Source: Pseudocitrobacter sp913778145 (GTDB lineage Bacteria; Pseudomonadota; Gammaproteobacteria; Enterobacterales; Enterobacteriaceae). From it: 64,000 nt of DNA. Positions 27,085 through 36,190 of the stretch are shown one piece after another. Each line of letters starts with the position of its first letter. The stretch's first letter is position 1. The notes under the pieces were generated by a model that saw nothing but the letters and a program-made list of their open reading frames with translations, did no database searches and was not told the DNA's origin. Both the position numbers and the translations under genes were made by a program. Location of the stretch: the NCBI GenBank assembly GCA_035726825.1, contig JALNTX010000003.1:401268-465267 (forward strand), written 5' to 3'.

Positions 27085-27360
27085 ATGAGCAGAACGATTT
27101 TTTGTACTTTCCTGCAGCGCGACGCTGAAGGTCAGGATTTTCAGCTCTACCCAGGCGAACTGGGCAAGCGCATTTATAACGAGATCTCCAAAGAGGCATG
27201 GAAGCAGTGGCAGCATAAGCAAACCATGCTCATCAACGAGAAAAAACTGAACATGATGAACCCGGAACATCGCAAACTTCTGGAAGAGGAAATGGTGAAT
27301 TTCCTGTTTGAAGGTAAAGATGTGCACATCGAAGGCTACACTCCGCCAGAAAAACAATAA
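27085..27360 (+). CDS. yggX: YggX, iron-sulfur cluster protection protein
   Basis: 91 residues, very close to E. coli YggX. The conserved N-terminal Cys in MSRTIFCTFL and LYPGELGKRIYNEISKEAW are intact. It is a probable Fe(II) trafficking protein that protects Fe-S enzymes from oxidation. It lies 26 bases after mutY, itself an Fe-S protein, with GAGG upstream. Confidence 0.96.
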   Translation: MSRTIFCTFLQRDAEGQDFQLYPGELGKRIYNEISKEAWKQWQHKQTMLINEKKLNMMNPEHRKLLEEEMVNFLFEGKDVHIEGYTPPEKQ

Positions 27361-27377
27361 GGGCCTTCAGGCCCTTT
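27359..27377 (+). terminator. hairpin after yggX
   Basis: AAGGGCC-TTCA-GGCCCTT forms a stable stem right at the yggX stop. The T-tract is only three bases, so it may be a weak terminator before mltC. Confidence 0.55.
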
Positions 27378-27406
27378 AGCCCAACACAACACGCGCTCCC
27401 GGAATG

Positions 27407-28486
27407 ATGAAAAAATTATTTGCACTGGCTCTGATTGCGCCGTTGCTTATCTCCTGCTCAGGCTCCAAAAAGGGTGATTCCTATAATGAAGCCTGGGTTA
27501 AGGACACCAACGGTTTTGATATTCTGATGGGGCAATTTGCCCATAACATTGAAAACATTTGGGGATTTAACGAAGTTCTTATCGCAGGCCCGAAGGACTA
27601 CGTTAAATACACCGACGGCTACCAGACCCGTAGCCATATCAACTTCGACGAAGGTACCATTACCGTCGAGACTATCTCCGGCACTGAACCGGCGGCACAT
27701 CTGCGCCAGGCAATTATCCAGACGCTGTTGATGGGCGACGATCCCGGCTCGATCGACCTCTACTCCGACGCCAACGATATTCAGATCTCAAAAGAACCGT
27801 TCCTTTACGGCCAGGTGGTCGATAACACTGGCGAGGCGATTCGCTGGGAGTGGCGCGCCGCGCGGTTTGCTGATTATCTGCTGCAAACGCGGATGAAAAG
27901 CCGCAGCAACGGCATTCGGATGATTTACAGCATCACCATTAATCTGGTGCCAAACCACCTCGACAAACGTGCGCATAAGTACATCAATATGGTGCGTCAG
28001 GCGTCGCGCAAATATGGCGTGGATGAGTCATTGATCCTGGCGATTATGCAGACCGAGTCCTCTTTCAACCCGTACGCCGTCAGCCGTTCCGATGCGCTGG
28101 GTCTGATGCAGGTGGTGCAGCACAGCGCCGGGAAAGATGTGTTCCGCTCGCAGGGTAAATCGGGCACGCCAAGCCGCAGCTTCCTGTTTGATCCGGCCAG
28201 CAACATTGATACCGGTACCGCGTATCTGGCGATGCTGGGCAATGTGTACCTTGCGGGTATCGATAACCCGACATCGCGTCGTTATGCGGTGATCACCGCC
28301 TATAACGGCGGCGCGGGCAGCGTGCTACGCGTCTTCTCGAACGATAAGATTCAGGCCGCGCAGATCATTAACAGCATGGCGCCGGGCGATGTGTATACCA
28401 CCCTGACCACGCGTCATCCGTCTGCGGAATCGCGTCGCTATCTGTATAAGGTGAATACGGCGCAGAAGAGTTATCGGCGTAGGTAA
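27407..28486 (+). CDS. mltC: membrane-bound lytic murein transglycosylase C
   Basis: 359 residues. A lipoprotein: LLISC places the lipid-modified Cys at residue 17. DUF3393 domain (about 25-180) precedes the SLT goose-lysozyme-like domain with catalytic Glu in IMQTESSFNPYAVSRSDALGLMQV and YNGGAGSVLRVF near the end. It cleaves murein to 1,6-anhydro-muropeptides at the outer membrane. Two adjacent ATGs occur at 27404 and 27407; the second matches E. coli. Confidence 0.95.
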   Translation: MKKLFALALIAPLLISCSGSKKGDSYNEAWVKDTNGFDILMGQFAHNIENIWGFNEVLIAGPKDYVKYTDGYQTRSHINFDEGTITVETISGTEPAAHLRQAIIQTLLMGDDPGSIDLYSDANDIQISKEPFLYGQVVDNTGEAIRWEWRAARFADYLLQTRMKSRSNGIRMIYSITINLVPNHLDKRAHKYINMVRQASRKYGVDESLILAIMQTESSFNPYAVSRSDALGLMQVVQHSAGKDVFRSQGKSGTPSRSFLFDPASNIDTGTAYLAMLGNVYLAGIDNPTSRRYAVITAYNGGAGSVLRVFSNDKIQAAQIINSMAPGDVYTTLTTRHPSAESRRYLYKVNTAQKSYRRR

Positions 28487-28499
28487 TTTTTAGTCTTCA

Positions 28500-28528
28500 T
28501 TAACCCTTCCTTTTTCCGGAAGGGTTAA
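28500..28528. terminator. bidirectional hairpin between mltC and citG
   Basis: TTAACCCTTCC/GGAAGGGTTAA is an 11-base-pair perfect stem between convergent genes. It overlaps the last codons of citG. Confidence 0.75.
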
Positions 28529-29346
28529 TGTTTACATCCGCCGAGCACCCACGCCACCGATAATAAGTCCGCGCTTCCACCCGGGCTTAAATTGCGGGCA
28601 ATCAGTTGTTTATCCATTTCAACCAGATCATCGTGCTGCCAGCCGCGTGCTAACAGTTGTTGCGAATAGTTTTGTACATAGCGCATCCCCGCCATTCCGC
28701 CCCTGGAAACCAGATTGCTGTCGGGATTCACCGCCATCAAACGCAGCAGCATTTCGTGCATGGCACGCGGGTTCCAGTAAGGCAACACATGGCGCATCAC
28801 CGTCGCAAACCCGCTTTCTGCCTCGCCGCGCGCGCCGGTCAGGCCGAACTGGTGAAACTGTTTTTCACCTGCTGTCGCTCTATTCTGGCGGCTGGCTAAT
28901 TCTCGCTGAACCATTCCCTGGCATAACCCGCTTACCTGCGAAGAAAGCGACAATGCATTAATCTGGATCCCTTTTTCCGCCAGACGTCCGGCGGCAAAGC
29001 ACAGCAAACCTAATGCGAAAATACCGCCTTTATGTGTGTTCACCCCGTCGGTTGCGCGCAGCATGGCCTGTTCGCAGGCGATGCCGATGGGGCGCAGCAA
29101 GGCGAGCTGCTCGCTATCAGCACGCAGGGCAAACTCCCGCCCCGCGTCGTCAAAGCGAGCAAACCACGGCGAGATGGCCTGAATACTTCGCACAAACAAC
29201 GCGTGGTCCATGTCACGATGCGAACCGTTATTGTTTTTATCCACCAGCCCTGGCTTCGGCGTCAGCTCAAGCTCCTGCCACAGCGCCTCTTCTGCCAGCG
29301 CCGCCACGTTGATGACGCGGGGTTTAGTCGCGAGCAAACCAGCCAT
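28525..29346 (-). CDS. citG: triphosphoribosyl-dephospho-CoA synthase CitG
   Basis: 273 residues. It makes the precursor of the citrate lyase prosthetic group from ATP and dephospho-CoA. Family signatures are EALWQELELTPKPGLVDKNNNGSHRDM, DGVNTHKGGIFALGLL and LSPGGSADLLSV. The ATG at 29344-29346 has GAGGGC upstream and overlaps the citX end by 23 bases; a TTG one codon earlier is rejected. It is the last gene of the citrate operon, convergent with mltC. Confidence 0.93.
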   Translation of the reverse strand: MAGLLATKPRVINVAALAEEALWQELELTPKPGLVDKNNNGSHRDMDHALFVRSIQAISPWFARFDDAGREFALRADSEQLALLRPIGIACEQAMLRATDGVNTHKGGIFALGLLCFAAGRLAEKGIQINALSLSSQVSGLCQGMVQRELASRQNRATAGEKQFHQFGLTGARGEAESGFATVMRHVLPYWNPRAMHEMLLRLMAVNPDSNLVSRGGMAGMRYVQNYSQQLLARGWQHDDLVEMDKQLIARNLSPGGSADLLSVAWVLGGCKH

Positions 29347-29863
29347 CAATCAGGCCCTCCACACGGGCGACAACCTCTTCAACCGGATGGGCGCGCGAGC
29401 GGGCGCAGGCGTGCGCGGCTTCGTCGCAAATCAGGCAACGACGCATATGGGAACCCAGCGATAAACGCCCAACGTGGCCGTTTTGCGGGCAGATCACATC
29501 CAAATCCCACAACCGCCCCAGCGGGTGAGTTTGCTCCAGCGCCGCACAGTGCGCTTTGATTTCCGGCGCCTGATGCGCAACGCACCACAGCGCTTCCGGG
29601 CCTGTGGGCAGCCACAGCACCTGACGGTCGAGCACCTTCCAGCCATTGCCCCACAGCATCTGGTCGCAGGCCTGTAGCGCCACGCCCATCGTATTGCGAT
29701 AGCGAATGCTGTCTTTCACCGCGCCGGGCGTCACCAGCGTCAGCGAAATCAGCGATTGTTGATAATGTTGCAGCCAGTCAGCCTGACGCGCGGCGCGACG
29801 CTCTTTTGCCGCCAACAACGCATCGAGACTGACGCCCTCAACTACGGGCGTCATCGTTTCCAT
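29324..29863 (-). CDS. citX: apo-citrate lyase phosphoribosyl-dephospho-CoA transferase CitX
   Basis: 179 residues. It transfers the prosthetic group onto Ser14 of the acyl carrier protein CitD. The family core is PLGRLWDLDVICP and the following Cys-containing RRCLICDEAAHACARSRAH. The start codon overlaps the citF stop. The order citF-citX-citG is that of E. coli. Confidence 0.93.
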   Translation of the reverse strand: METMTPVVEGVSLDALLAAKERRAARQADWLQHYQQSLISLTLVTPGAVKDSIRYRNTMGVALQACDQMLWGNGWKVLDRQVLWLPTGPEALWCVAHQAPEIKAHCAALEQTHPLGRLWDLDVICPQNGHVGRLSLGSHMRRCLICDEAAHACARSRAHPVEEVVARVEGLIDGWFARD

Positions 29864-31386
29864 TATGCGTACTCCTTCACCTGACGGACGACGTCAATCA
29901 CGCTGCCGTCGCGATAGCGGATCACGCCGACAATTTTGTCGGTAAATTCAATCGGTTTAGGGTTGCCGGTCAGGGAAATCGCGCGTTGATAAAGGTCGTC
30001 GATATCCACCACTTTTAGCCCCGCCGCCAGCAGGCGTTCACGAATTTCCGGGCGCGCCGGGTTCACCGCAATGCCGTGGTCGGTGACCAGCACATCAATG
30101 CTTTCCCCGGGCGTTAAGCGGGTTGTCACGCGTTTCACCACCGTTGGAATGCGGCTGCGCAGAAGCGGCGCAACGACGATAGTGAGGTTGGCCGCTGCCG
30201 CCACGTCGCAGTGGCCGCCGGATGCCCCACGCATTACGCCGTCGGAACCGGTGATCACGTTGACGTTAAAATCGACGTCGATCTCCAGCGCGCTCAGAAT
30301 CACCACATCCAGCTGGTCGCAGCAGGCGGCTTTACTGCCTGGGTTGGCGTAAACGTTGGTGGAGATTTCGACGTGATGCGGATTTCGCGCCAGCGACGCT
30401 GCAGCCTGTCCGTCGAAGCACTGAGTATCAAGCAGTTTGCCAATCAGCCCTTTCTCGTGAAGATCGACCAGGCTGCCGGTAATTCCGCCGAGCGCGAAAC
30501 TGGCTTTGACGCCGCTGCGCTCCATTTTCTCTTCCATAAAGCGCGTGCAGGCGGTTGCCGCCGCGCCCGAACCGGTTTGCATCGAGAAACCGTCGCGGAA
30601 GTAGCCGGAGTGCTCAATCACATCCGCAGCATAACGCGCAATCATTAGTTCGCGCGGGTTGCTGGTCACGCGCGCCGCCCCAACGCTGATTTTCGCCGGG
30701 TCGCCAACGCTCTCCACCTTCACGATGTAATCGACCTGATCCTGCACCAGGCTCGCCGGCATATTGGGGAACGGCATCAGTTGTTCGGTCAGCAGTACAA
30801 CTTTGCGGGCAAACTGCGCATCCACCATCGCATAGCCCAGCGAGCCGCAGCACGATTTCCCCTGCGTACCGTTGGCGTTGCCGAATTCATCGCTGCACGG
30901 CACGCCAAGAAATGCCACGTCGATATTCAGCTCACCGTCCTGAAGCAGCTTCACGCGGCCCCCGTGAGAGTGGATTTGTACCGGCTCATCCATCAAACCG
31001 TGGGAGATGGCATCCGCCAGTTTGCCGCGCATCCCGGACGTATAAATCCGCGTAATCACGCCGCTTTCGATGTGTTCAATCAACGCGTCATTACAGGTCA
31101 TCAGCGAACTGGAGGCCAGGGTCAGATTTTTAAAACCCATTTTCGCCAGCAGAGCGACCACGGTGTTAATCACCCGGTCGCCTTCGCGGAACGCATGGTG
31201 GAAGGAGATAGTCATGCCGTCACGCAGGCCGCTACGTTCAATTGCCTGCTCCAGCGAGTCGCAAAGTTTACGCTGGTGTTTCGTTTCCACGTTATCCAGC
31301 CACGGCGTGGCGCTGTGTGCGGTATCAAAAGGTTTTAACGCCCGCAGATGCGGAAAATTCACATGAAGAAGTTCTGTCTGATTCAT
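29863..31386 (-). CDS. citF: citrate lyase alpha subunit (citrate CoA-transferase)
   Basis: 507 residues, normal CitF size. It swaps acetyl for citryl on the CitD prosthetic group. Characteristic segments are FHHAFREGDRVINTVVALLAKMG, SHGGRVKLLQDGELNIDVAFLGVP, GNANGTQGKSCCGSLGYAMVDA and GSDGVMRGASGGHCDVAAAA. The ATG at 31384-31386 follows AAGGAC; a longer open frame overlaps citE and is rejected. Confidence 0.96.
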   Translation of the reverse strand: MNQTELLHVNFPHLRALKPFDTAHSATPWLDNVETKHQRKLCDSLEQAIERSGLRDGMTISFHHAFREGDRVINTVVALLAKMGFKNLTLASSSLMTCNDALIEHIESGVITRIYTSGMRGKLADAISHGLMDEPVQIHSHGGRVKLLQDGELNIDVAFLGVPCSDEFGNANGTQGKSCCGSLGYAMVDAQFARKVVLLTEQLMPFPNMPASLVQDQVDYIVKVESVGDPAKISVGAARVTSNPRELMIARYAADVIEHSGYFRDGFSMQTGSGAAATACTRFMEEKMERSGVKASFALGGITGSLVDLHEKGLIGKLLDTQCFDGQAAASLARNPHHVEISTNVYANPGSKAACCDQLDVVILSALEIDVDFNVNVITGSDGVMRGASGGHCDVAAAANLTIVVAPLLRSRIPTVVKRVTTRLTPGESIDVLVTDHGIAVNPARPEIRERLLAAGLKVVDIDDLYQRAISLTGNPKPIEFTDKIVGVIRYRDGSVIDVVRQVKEYA

Positions 31387-31396
31387 TTTTCTGTCC

Positions 31397-32272
31397 TTAA
31401 CGACGCACGCCGGACGCGGCGGCGCGTTCCAGCACTCGCTGCGCGTGGTTAATAATCGGTGCATCGACCATTTTTCCGTTGAGCGACACGACGCCAAGGC
31501 CGTTACGTTCGCCCTCTTCCGCCGCCTCAATCACGCGCTGCGCGTGATCCACTTCCTGCTGCGTTGGTGCATAGGCGTTATGCAGCAGGTCAATCTGGCG
31601 TGGGTTAATCAGCGATTTGCCGTTGAAGCCCATTTTGCGGATAAGCTCGACTTCGCGCAGGAAACCGGCTTCGTCATTGACGTCTGACCACACCACGTCG
31701 AACGCATCGATCCCTGCGGCGCGGGCCGCATGCAGGACAGCACAACGGGCGTAGAACAACTCGGTGCCGTCGCTGCGCTCGGTTTGCATATCCATCACGT
31801 AGTCAAACGCCGCCAGGGCGATACCAATCAGACGCGGGGAGCTGCGGGCAATCGCCACGGCATTGATGACGCCCACGGCAGATTCAATCGCCGCCATCAC
31901 GCCCGTGGAACCCACTTCGCGTCCGCATTCACGCTCAATGCGTTCAAGGTGACCTTCAAGTTCGAAGATATCTTCCGGGGTATCGGTTTTTGGCAGGCGA
32001 ATGACGTCAACGCCCGCACGAACCACCGCTTCAAGATCCGCGAGACCAAACGGTGTATTCAGTGGGTTAATACGCACAACGGTTTCGATATCCTGATACA
32101 TGGGGTGTTGCAGAGCATGGAACACCAGCAGGCGCGCGGTGTCTTTCTCGCGCAGCGCCACGGCGTCTTCCAGGTCGAACATAATGGAGTCGGGGCGGTA
32201 GATGAATGCGGTAGAGAGCATGGCGGCGTTTGCGCCGGGTAAAAACAGCATACTGCGGCGAAGTTTATTCAT
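31397..32272 (-). CDS. citE: citrate lyase beta subunit (citryl-ACP lyase)
   Basis: 291 residues, HpcH/HpaI TIM-barrel fold. It cleaves citryl-ACP to oxaloacetate and acetyl-ACP. RRSMLFLPGANAAML, FDLEDAVALREKDTAR (acidic metal ligand), VRINPLNTPFG, and ESAVGVINAVAIA are family motifs. The start overlaps the citD stop by ATGA. Confidence 0.96.
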   Translation of the reverse strand: MNKLRRSMLFLPGANAAMLSTAFIYRPDSIMFDLEDAVALREKDTARLLVFHALQHPMYQDIETVVRINPLNTPFGLADLEAVVRAGVDVIRLPKTDTPEDIFELEGHLERIERECGREVGSTGVMAAIESAVGVINAVAIARSSPRLIGIALAAFDYVMDMQTERSDGTELFYARCAVLHAARAAGIDAFDVVWSDVNDEAGFLREVELIRKMGFNGKSLINPRQIDLLHNAYAPTQQEVDHAQRVIEAAEEGERNGLGVVSLNGKMVDAPIINHAQRVLERAAASGVRR

Positions 32273-32562
32273 TAGAGCGCCTCCCAGGCGATGGCTTTTT
32301 CATCGGCAGCGCGCAGTAGCGCACTTTGCAAACGGGCACGGATGACACAATCCAGCGCGCCTTTGTCTTCGATGATAATGAGCCCCTGCGCCACGCCCAT
32401 GCGCTGTAACGTCTCGTCAACTACCCGGCGGATCTGCTCGCCAAACTGTTTAATCACTTCACTGTGGATGACAATCTCCAGCTCGCCGTCGGCGGGGGCG
32501 ATTTTCACCATCAGGTCGCTGGACTCCTGCGTACCGGCCAGCGCCTCCCTTACTATTTTCAT
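32272..32562 (-). CDS. citD: citrate lyase acyl carrier protein (gamma subunit)
   Basis: 96 residues. The prosthetic group attaches at Ser14 (AGTQESSDLMV). The size and the rest of the chain fit CitD. It lies 18 bases after citC and is coupled to citE. Confidence 0.95.
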   Translation of the reverse strand: MKIVREALAGTQESSDLMVKIAPADGELEIVIHSEVIKQFGEQIRRVVDETLQRMGVAQGLIIIEDKGALDCVIRARLQSALLRAADEKAIAWEAL

Positions 32563-32580
32563 GATGTATTCCCTGAATGT

Positions 32581-33603
32581 TTACGCCACTTCCACCGCGC
32601 CATAATGCGCTTCCAGGTGGGCGAAAGTGGTTTCTGGTACGATCTCCCGAATACGGGAAAACTGTTCTGTTTTTAATAATCTGCGCACTTCGGATGCAGA
32701 AATCGCGCTGCCGGTCGCCCGAATACGCGGCACCTCCACCACCTCAATACGGCCCGCCAGTAGCTGATGCAGCGTTTCGTTGTACTGGCGCGTGACGTCG
32801 CAAAACGGTTCAGAACCGATAAAGCGGTGGGTGATCCCTAACGCCGGGGCGATGTGGTCGCGGAAAATCAGTGCGTCGATTTCACTCCAAGCACGCTGCA
32901 CCTTGCCGGTTTCTTTCAAAAAGTAGGCCGGGAACGTGGCGCGGGAGATGATGTACTGCGAACCTTCATGCACGGTGACATTCGGCAGATGAGCAACGCC
33001 TGCGCGCACCATCGCCAGCCGGGCGCTAAACGGGAAGAATGACGCGTCTTCTCGTACGACAAAGAGATGCAGCCAGTCGCAGCGCGATGCCGCCAGTTCC
33101 ACCAGATGGCGATGCCCCAGTGTGAACGGGTTAGCGTTCATGACGATGGCGCCCGTGCGGGCGCCTTCATGGCGATAACGTTGTAGCGAGCGACAGTAAC
33201 GCGCGATCCCCTGCGGCGTGTTTTCCATCAACACGGCATTACTGCCGCTTTGCGCAATCGGCCAGAAGCCGCTGCGCTGGAACCGCTCCGCATTGCAGGG
33301 GCGGGTGCACAAGAAGAGGTGAAAATGACCGCGATCCACGGCCACATTTTCCACTTCCGCCAGCAGCTTCGCGCTGAGGTTTTCGCCGCGAAGTTGCTTA
33401 TCCACCGCCACGCATTTGATAACGTTCGCGGCAAGGCCCGCGCAGCCAACCAGCTGCGAATCGGACCAGGCTTCTACAAACAACGTGATGTCGGCGTCCA
33501 TGCCCAGGCCGCTGTCCGCCAGAAGCTGGCGGATCTGCATCAGACGTGCCGGGTGTTTAGCGACTTCCGTCACCCTGAAGTCGATTGCGGGTTGCGACTG
33601 CAT
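32581..33603 (-). CDS. citC: [citrate (pro-3S)-lyase] ligase CitC
   Basis: 340 residues. It acetylates the CitD prosthetic thiol with acetate and ATP to activate citrate lyase. An N-terminal GNAT-like region (about 1-120: VGCAGLAANVIKCVAVDKQLRGENLSAKLL) precedes a nucleotidyltransferase domain with MNANPFTLGHRHLVELAA (HxGH-type) and later ISASEVRRLL. It is the third gene of the operon. Confidence 0.95.
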   Translation of the reverse strand: MQSQPAIDFRVTEVAKHPARLMQIRQLLADSGLGMDADITLFVEAWSDSQLVGCAGLAANVIKCVAVDKQLRGENLSAKLLAEVENVAVDRGHFHLFLCTRPCNAERFQRSGFWPIAQSGSNAVLMENTPQGIARYCRSLQRYRHEGARTGAIVMNANPFTLGHRHLVELAASRCDWLHLFVVREDASFFPFSARLAMVRAGVAHLPNVTVHEGSQYIISRATFPAYFLKETGKVQRAWSEIDALIFRDHIAPALGITHRFIGSEPFCDVTRQYNETLHQLLAGRIEVVEVPRIRATGSAISASEVRRLLKTEQFSRIREIVPETTFAHLEAHYGAVEVA

Positions 33604-33618
33604 CCTGTCACCTGCCGG

Positions 33619-34482
33619 TTAGTGTGCTGCCGTCAGCGTCTGCGCTGGCGCTTCCATAATCACATTGCTGAGGTGACCGATATGTTCGATCTCGACTTCA
33701 ATGCGATCGCCTTCGTGCATAAACAGCGGCGGATTGCGCTTTTTACCGACGCCGCCAGGTGAGCCGGTGATGATCACGTCGCCCGGGCTTAAACGGGTGA
33801 AGGTACTGATGTACTCAATCAGTTCGGCGACTTTGTGGATCATGCTGCTGGTGTTGTCTTCCTGCACCATGCGGCCATTAAGCCAGGTGCGGATCGCCAG
33901 TTGATGCGGGTCAGGAATTTCGTCTGCCGTCGCCATCCATGGGCCAAAGGCCCCGGTCTGGCGCCAGTTTTTCCCGGCGGTAAACCAGGTATGCTGCCAG
34001 TCGCGGGCTGAGCCATCCATATAGCAGCTGTAACCCGCCACGTGGTTCAGCGCTTCATCACGGGTAATATTTTCGCCGCCTTTGCCAATAATGACCGCCA
34101 GTTCACCTTCGTAATCGAACTCATTGGAGCTGCGCGGTTTCAACACCGGCGAGTTGTGGCCGGTTTGCGAATCCGGGAAACGCACAAACAGCGTCGGCGC
34201 CGGGTTGTGCTGGTCAAACTCTTTGCGTTTTTCGGCGTAGTTCATGCCCACGCAGAGGATCTTTTCCGGATGCTCAATCACCGGTAAGAAGGTGATAGCC
34301 TCCATGTTCAAATCTGCCGGTTCATTGGCGAACTGGCGGGCCTGAGTTAAACCATCGCCCTGTAACAGCGCCTTGAGGTCGCTGTAGCGGTCGCCAAGAC
34401 GGCGACCTAAATCCACCACACCTTCGGCATTCACGATGCCGTAGCTGCGATTACCCTGATAAGTAAAGCTTGCGAGTTTCAT
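33619..34482 (-). CDS. fumarylacetoacetate hydrolase (FAH)-family protein
   Basis: 287 residues. The C-terminal FAH domain (about 75-280) has LCVGMNYAEKRKEF and the metal triad in FDYEGELAVIIGKGG (E-x-E) with a later Asp in MDGSARDWQ. The family covers acylpyruvate hydrolases, decarboxylases and oxaloacetate tautomerases (FAHD1/FAHD2 type). It lies inside the citrate operon, between the carrier and citC, 15 bases from citC. An action on oxaloacetate is attractive because the window has no oadGAB genes; that is inference. Confidence 0.88.
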   Translation of the reverse strand: MKLASFTYQGNRSYGIVNAEGVVDLGRRLGDRYSDLKALLQGDGLTQARQFANEPADLNMEAITFLPVIEHPEKILCVGMNYAEKRKEFDQHNPAPTLFVRFPDSQTGHNSPVLKPRSSNEFDYEGELAVIIGKGGENITRDEALNHVAGYSCYMDGSARDWQHTWFTAGKNWRQTGAFGPWMATADEIPDPHQLAIRTWLNGRMVQEDNTSSMIHKVAELIEYISTFTRLSPGDVIITGSPGGVGKKRNPPLFMHEGDRIEVEIEHIGHLSNVIMEAPAQTLTAAH

Positions 34483-34505
34483 TGTTCTGTTCCTGCGTAC
34501 ATCAA

Positions 34506-35867
34506 TTAAACAAGGAAGTTGCCGAGAACCAGCAGCGAGACGGAGACGTTAATCGCGCCGCCGATACGCGTGGCAATCTGGGCGAATGGCATCAGGCTCA
34601 TGCGGTTGCCTGCGGTCAGAATCGCCACATCGCCGGTGCCACCCTGGCCGCTCTGGCAGCAGGAGACGATGGCGACATCAATAGGGTGCATACCGATTTT
34701 TTTACCGACGAAGAAGCCTGTAGCAACCAGCGCAGAGACGGTGCTGACAATCACCAGCAGGTTGTTGAGGGTGAAGGCATTCACCAGTTCCTGCCATGGC
34801 GTAATCGCCACGCCCACGGCGAAGAGAATCGGATACGTAACGGAAGTCTGGAAGAATTTGTACACCACCTGCGAGCCTTCCAGCAGGCGCGGAGACGCAC
34901 CGTTGCACAGCTTGACCAGCACGGCGACAAACAGCATGCCAACCGGTGCAGGCAGGCCAATCAGTTTATGGCCGAGCATGCCAATCATGTAGAGCAGCAC
35001 CGCCAGCAATGCGCCAGACGCAATGGTGGTGACATCCGTTTTGCCAGAGACAACAGCCTGTGAAGAGGTGGTATCTGCATTTGCGCGATTCGGCATCAGC
35101 TGGCCTTCGCCGGTCAGATGCGGGTAGCGTTTACCCAGTTGGTTAAGGCAACCGGAGATAATAATCGCCGTCAGGCCGCCGAGCATAACCATCGGCAGAA
35201 CGCGTCCCAGCGCTACGCCCTGGTCCATATGCAGCAGCGTGGCATAACCGATGGAAAGCGGGATCGCCCCTTCCCCGACGCCGCCCGCCATGATCGGCAG
35301 AATGATAAAGAAGAAGATCTGGAACGGTTCCATCCCCAGCGCCAGGCCGACGCCCATCCCCACAACCATGCCGACGATTTCGCCACACAGCATCGGGAAG
35401 AAGATGCGCAGGAAACCCTGAATCAGCACCGTGCGATTCATGCTCATAATGCTGCCAACGATAATGCAGCAGATATAGAGATAGAGAATATTGGTCGATT
35501 TGTAGAATTTGGTGGTGGACTCCACCACGACATCCGGCAGCAGCCCGTAGTAGACCATCGCGGACGGAATAAAGGTGGCGCAAATCGCCGCCGCGCCCAG
35601 CTTGCCGACGATAGGCAGACGTTTACCAAATTCGCCACAGGCAAAACCAAAGAACGCCAGGGTGGCAACCATCACCACAATATCGCTCGGCAGCTTGCCG
35701 CCTAAACAGTCGATGGCAATCAGTACACCGGCCAGTAAGAACAGCGGCAGCGGGATAATACCCACTTTCCACGTGTCCATAATGTGCCACCAGCGCTCTT
35801 TCAGCGCCGGGCGCTGCATATCTATTGGGTCGTGAGGTACAGAGAAAGAATCATCAGTTGTGCTCAT
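34506..35867 (-). CDS. 2-hydroxycarboxylate transporter, CitW/CitS-like citrate carrier
   Basis: 453 residues, about 11 membrane helices. The two GGxG signature loops of the 2-HCT family are present (IMAGGVGEGAIPLS and QSGQGGTGDVAIL), and the C-terminal arginine region is in FAQIATRIGGAINV. CitS exchanges citrate with Na+; CitW of Klebsiella (454 residues) is a citrate/acetate exchanger and is closer in length. First gene of the leftward operon, with AAGGGGC before the ATG and a divergent two-component system upstream. Confidence 0.9.
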   Translation of the reverse strand: MSTTDDSFSVPHDPIDMQRPALKERWWHIMDTWKVGIIPLPLFLLAGVLIAIDCLGGKLPSDIVVMVATLAFFGFACGEFGKRLPIVGKLGAAAICATFIPSAMVYYGLLPDVVVESTTKFYKSTNILYLYICCIIVGSIMSMNRTVLIQGFLRIFFPMLCGEIVGMVVGMGVGLALGMEPFQIFFFIILPIMAGGVGEGAIPLSIGYATLLHMDQGVALGRVLPMVMLGGLTAIIISGCLNQLGKRYPHLTGEGQLMPNRANADTTSSQAVVSGKTDVTTIASGALLAVLLYMIGMLGHKLIGLPAPVGMLFVAVLVKLCNGASPRLLEGSQVVYKFFQTSVTYPILFAVGVAITPWQELVNAFTLNNLLVIVSTVSALVATGFFVGKKIGMHPIDVAIVSCCQSGQGGTGDVAILTAGNRMSLMPFAQIATRIGGAINVSVSLLVLGNFLV

Positions 35868-35939
35868 AATAAGCCCCTTGGTTATTTTTCACGTTCAGCT
35901 TAGGGCTACGAAGGCATACTTTATGTGAGGAAATGCATA

Positions 35940-36041
35940 TTAAAACCAGAGTTTTAATGGCATCTATGGTTTTTAAGGTTTCTTTTATTTTGTGTGACTT
36001 ACCGCTTATTTATTAGCGTGGTTTTTATGGTTTCTTTTATT
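35940..36041. promoter_or_regulatory. repeats in the divergent citrate promoter region
   Basis: A 23-base direct repeat differing at one position occupies 35967-35989 and 36019-36041, each reading TGGTTTTTAWGGTTTC then TTTTATT. The copies start 52 bases apart, close to five DNA turns. A 7-base inverted repeat TTAAAAC/GTTTTAA lies at 35940-35957. These sit between the citrate carrier and the sensor kinase, where a CitB-type regulator would bind AT-rich sites. No gene is in 35868-36190. Confidence 0.55.
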
Positions 36042-36190
36042 AACTCGCGAATAAATACTTTCCTCCATGAATTATTTTCGCAAAGCTTCGGGGGTGATGT
36101 GCAAAGGCTCACAACTTTCCGTAAAAACAGAAGCTACCCGTACAAAAGGTGATACATTAGGCATTCCAGTTGCTAACGTGCGTGATAGTC

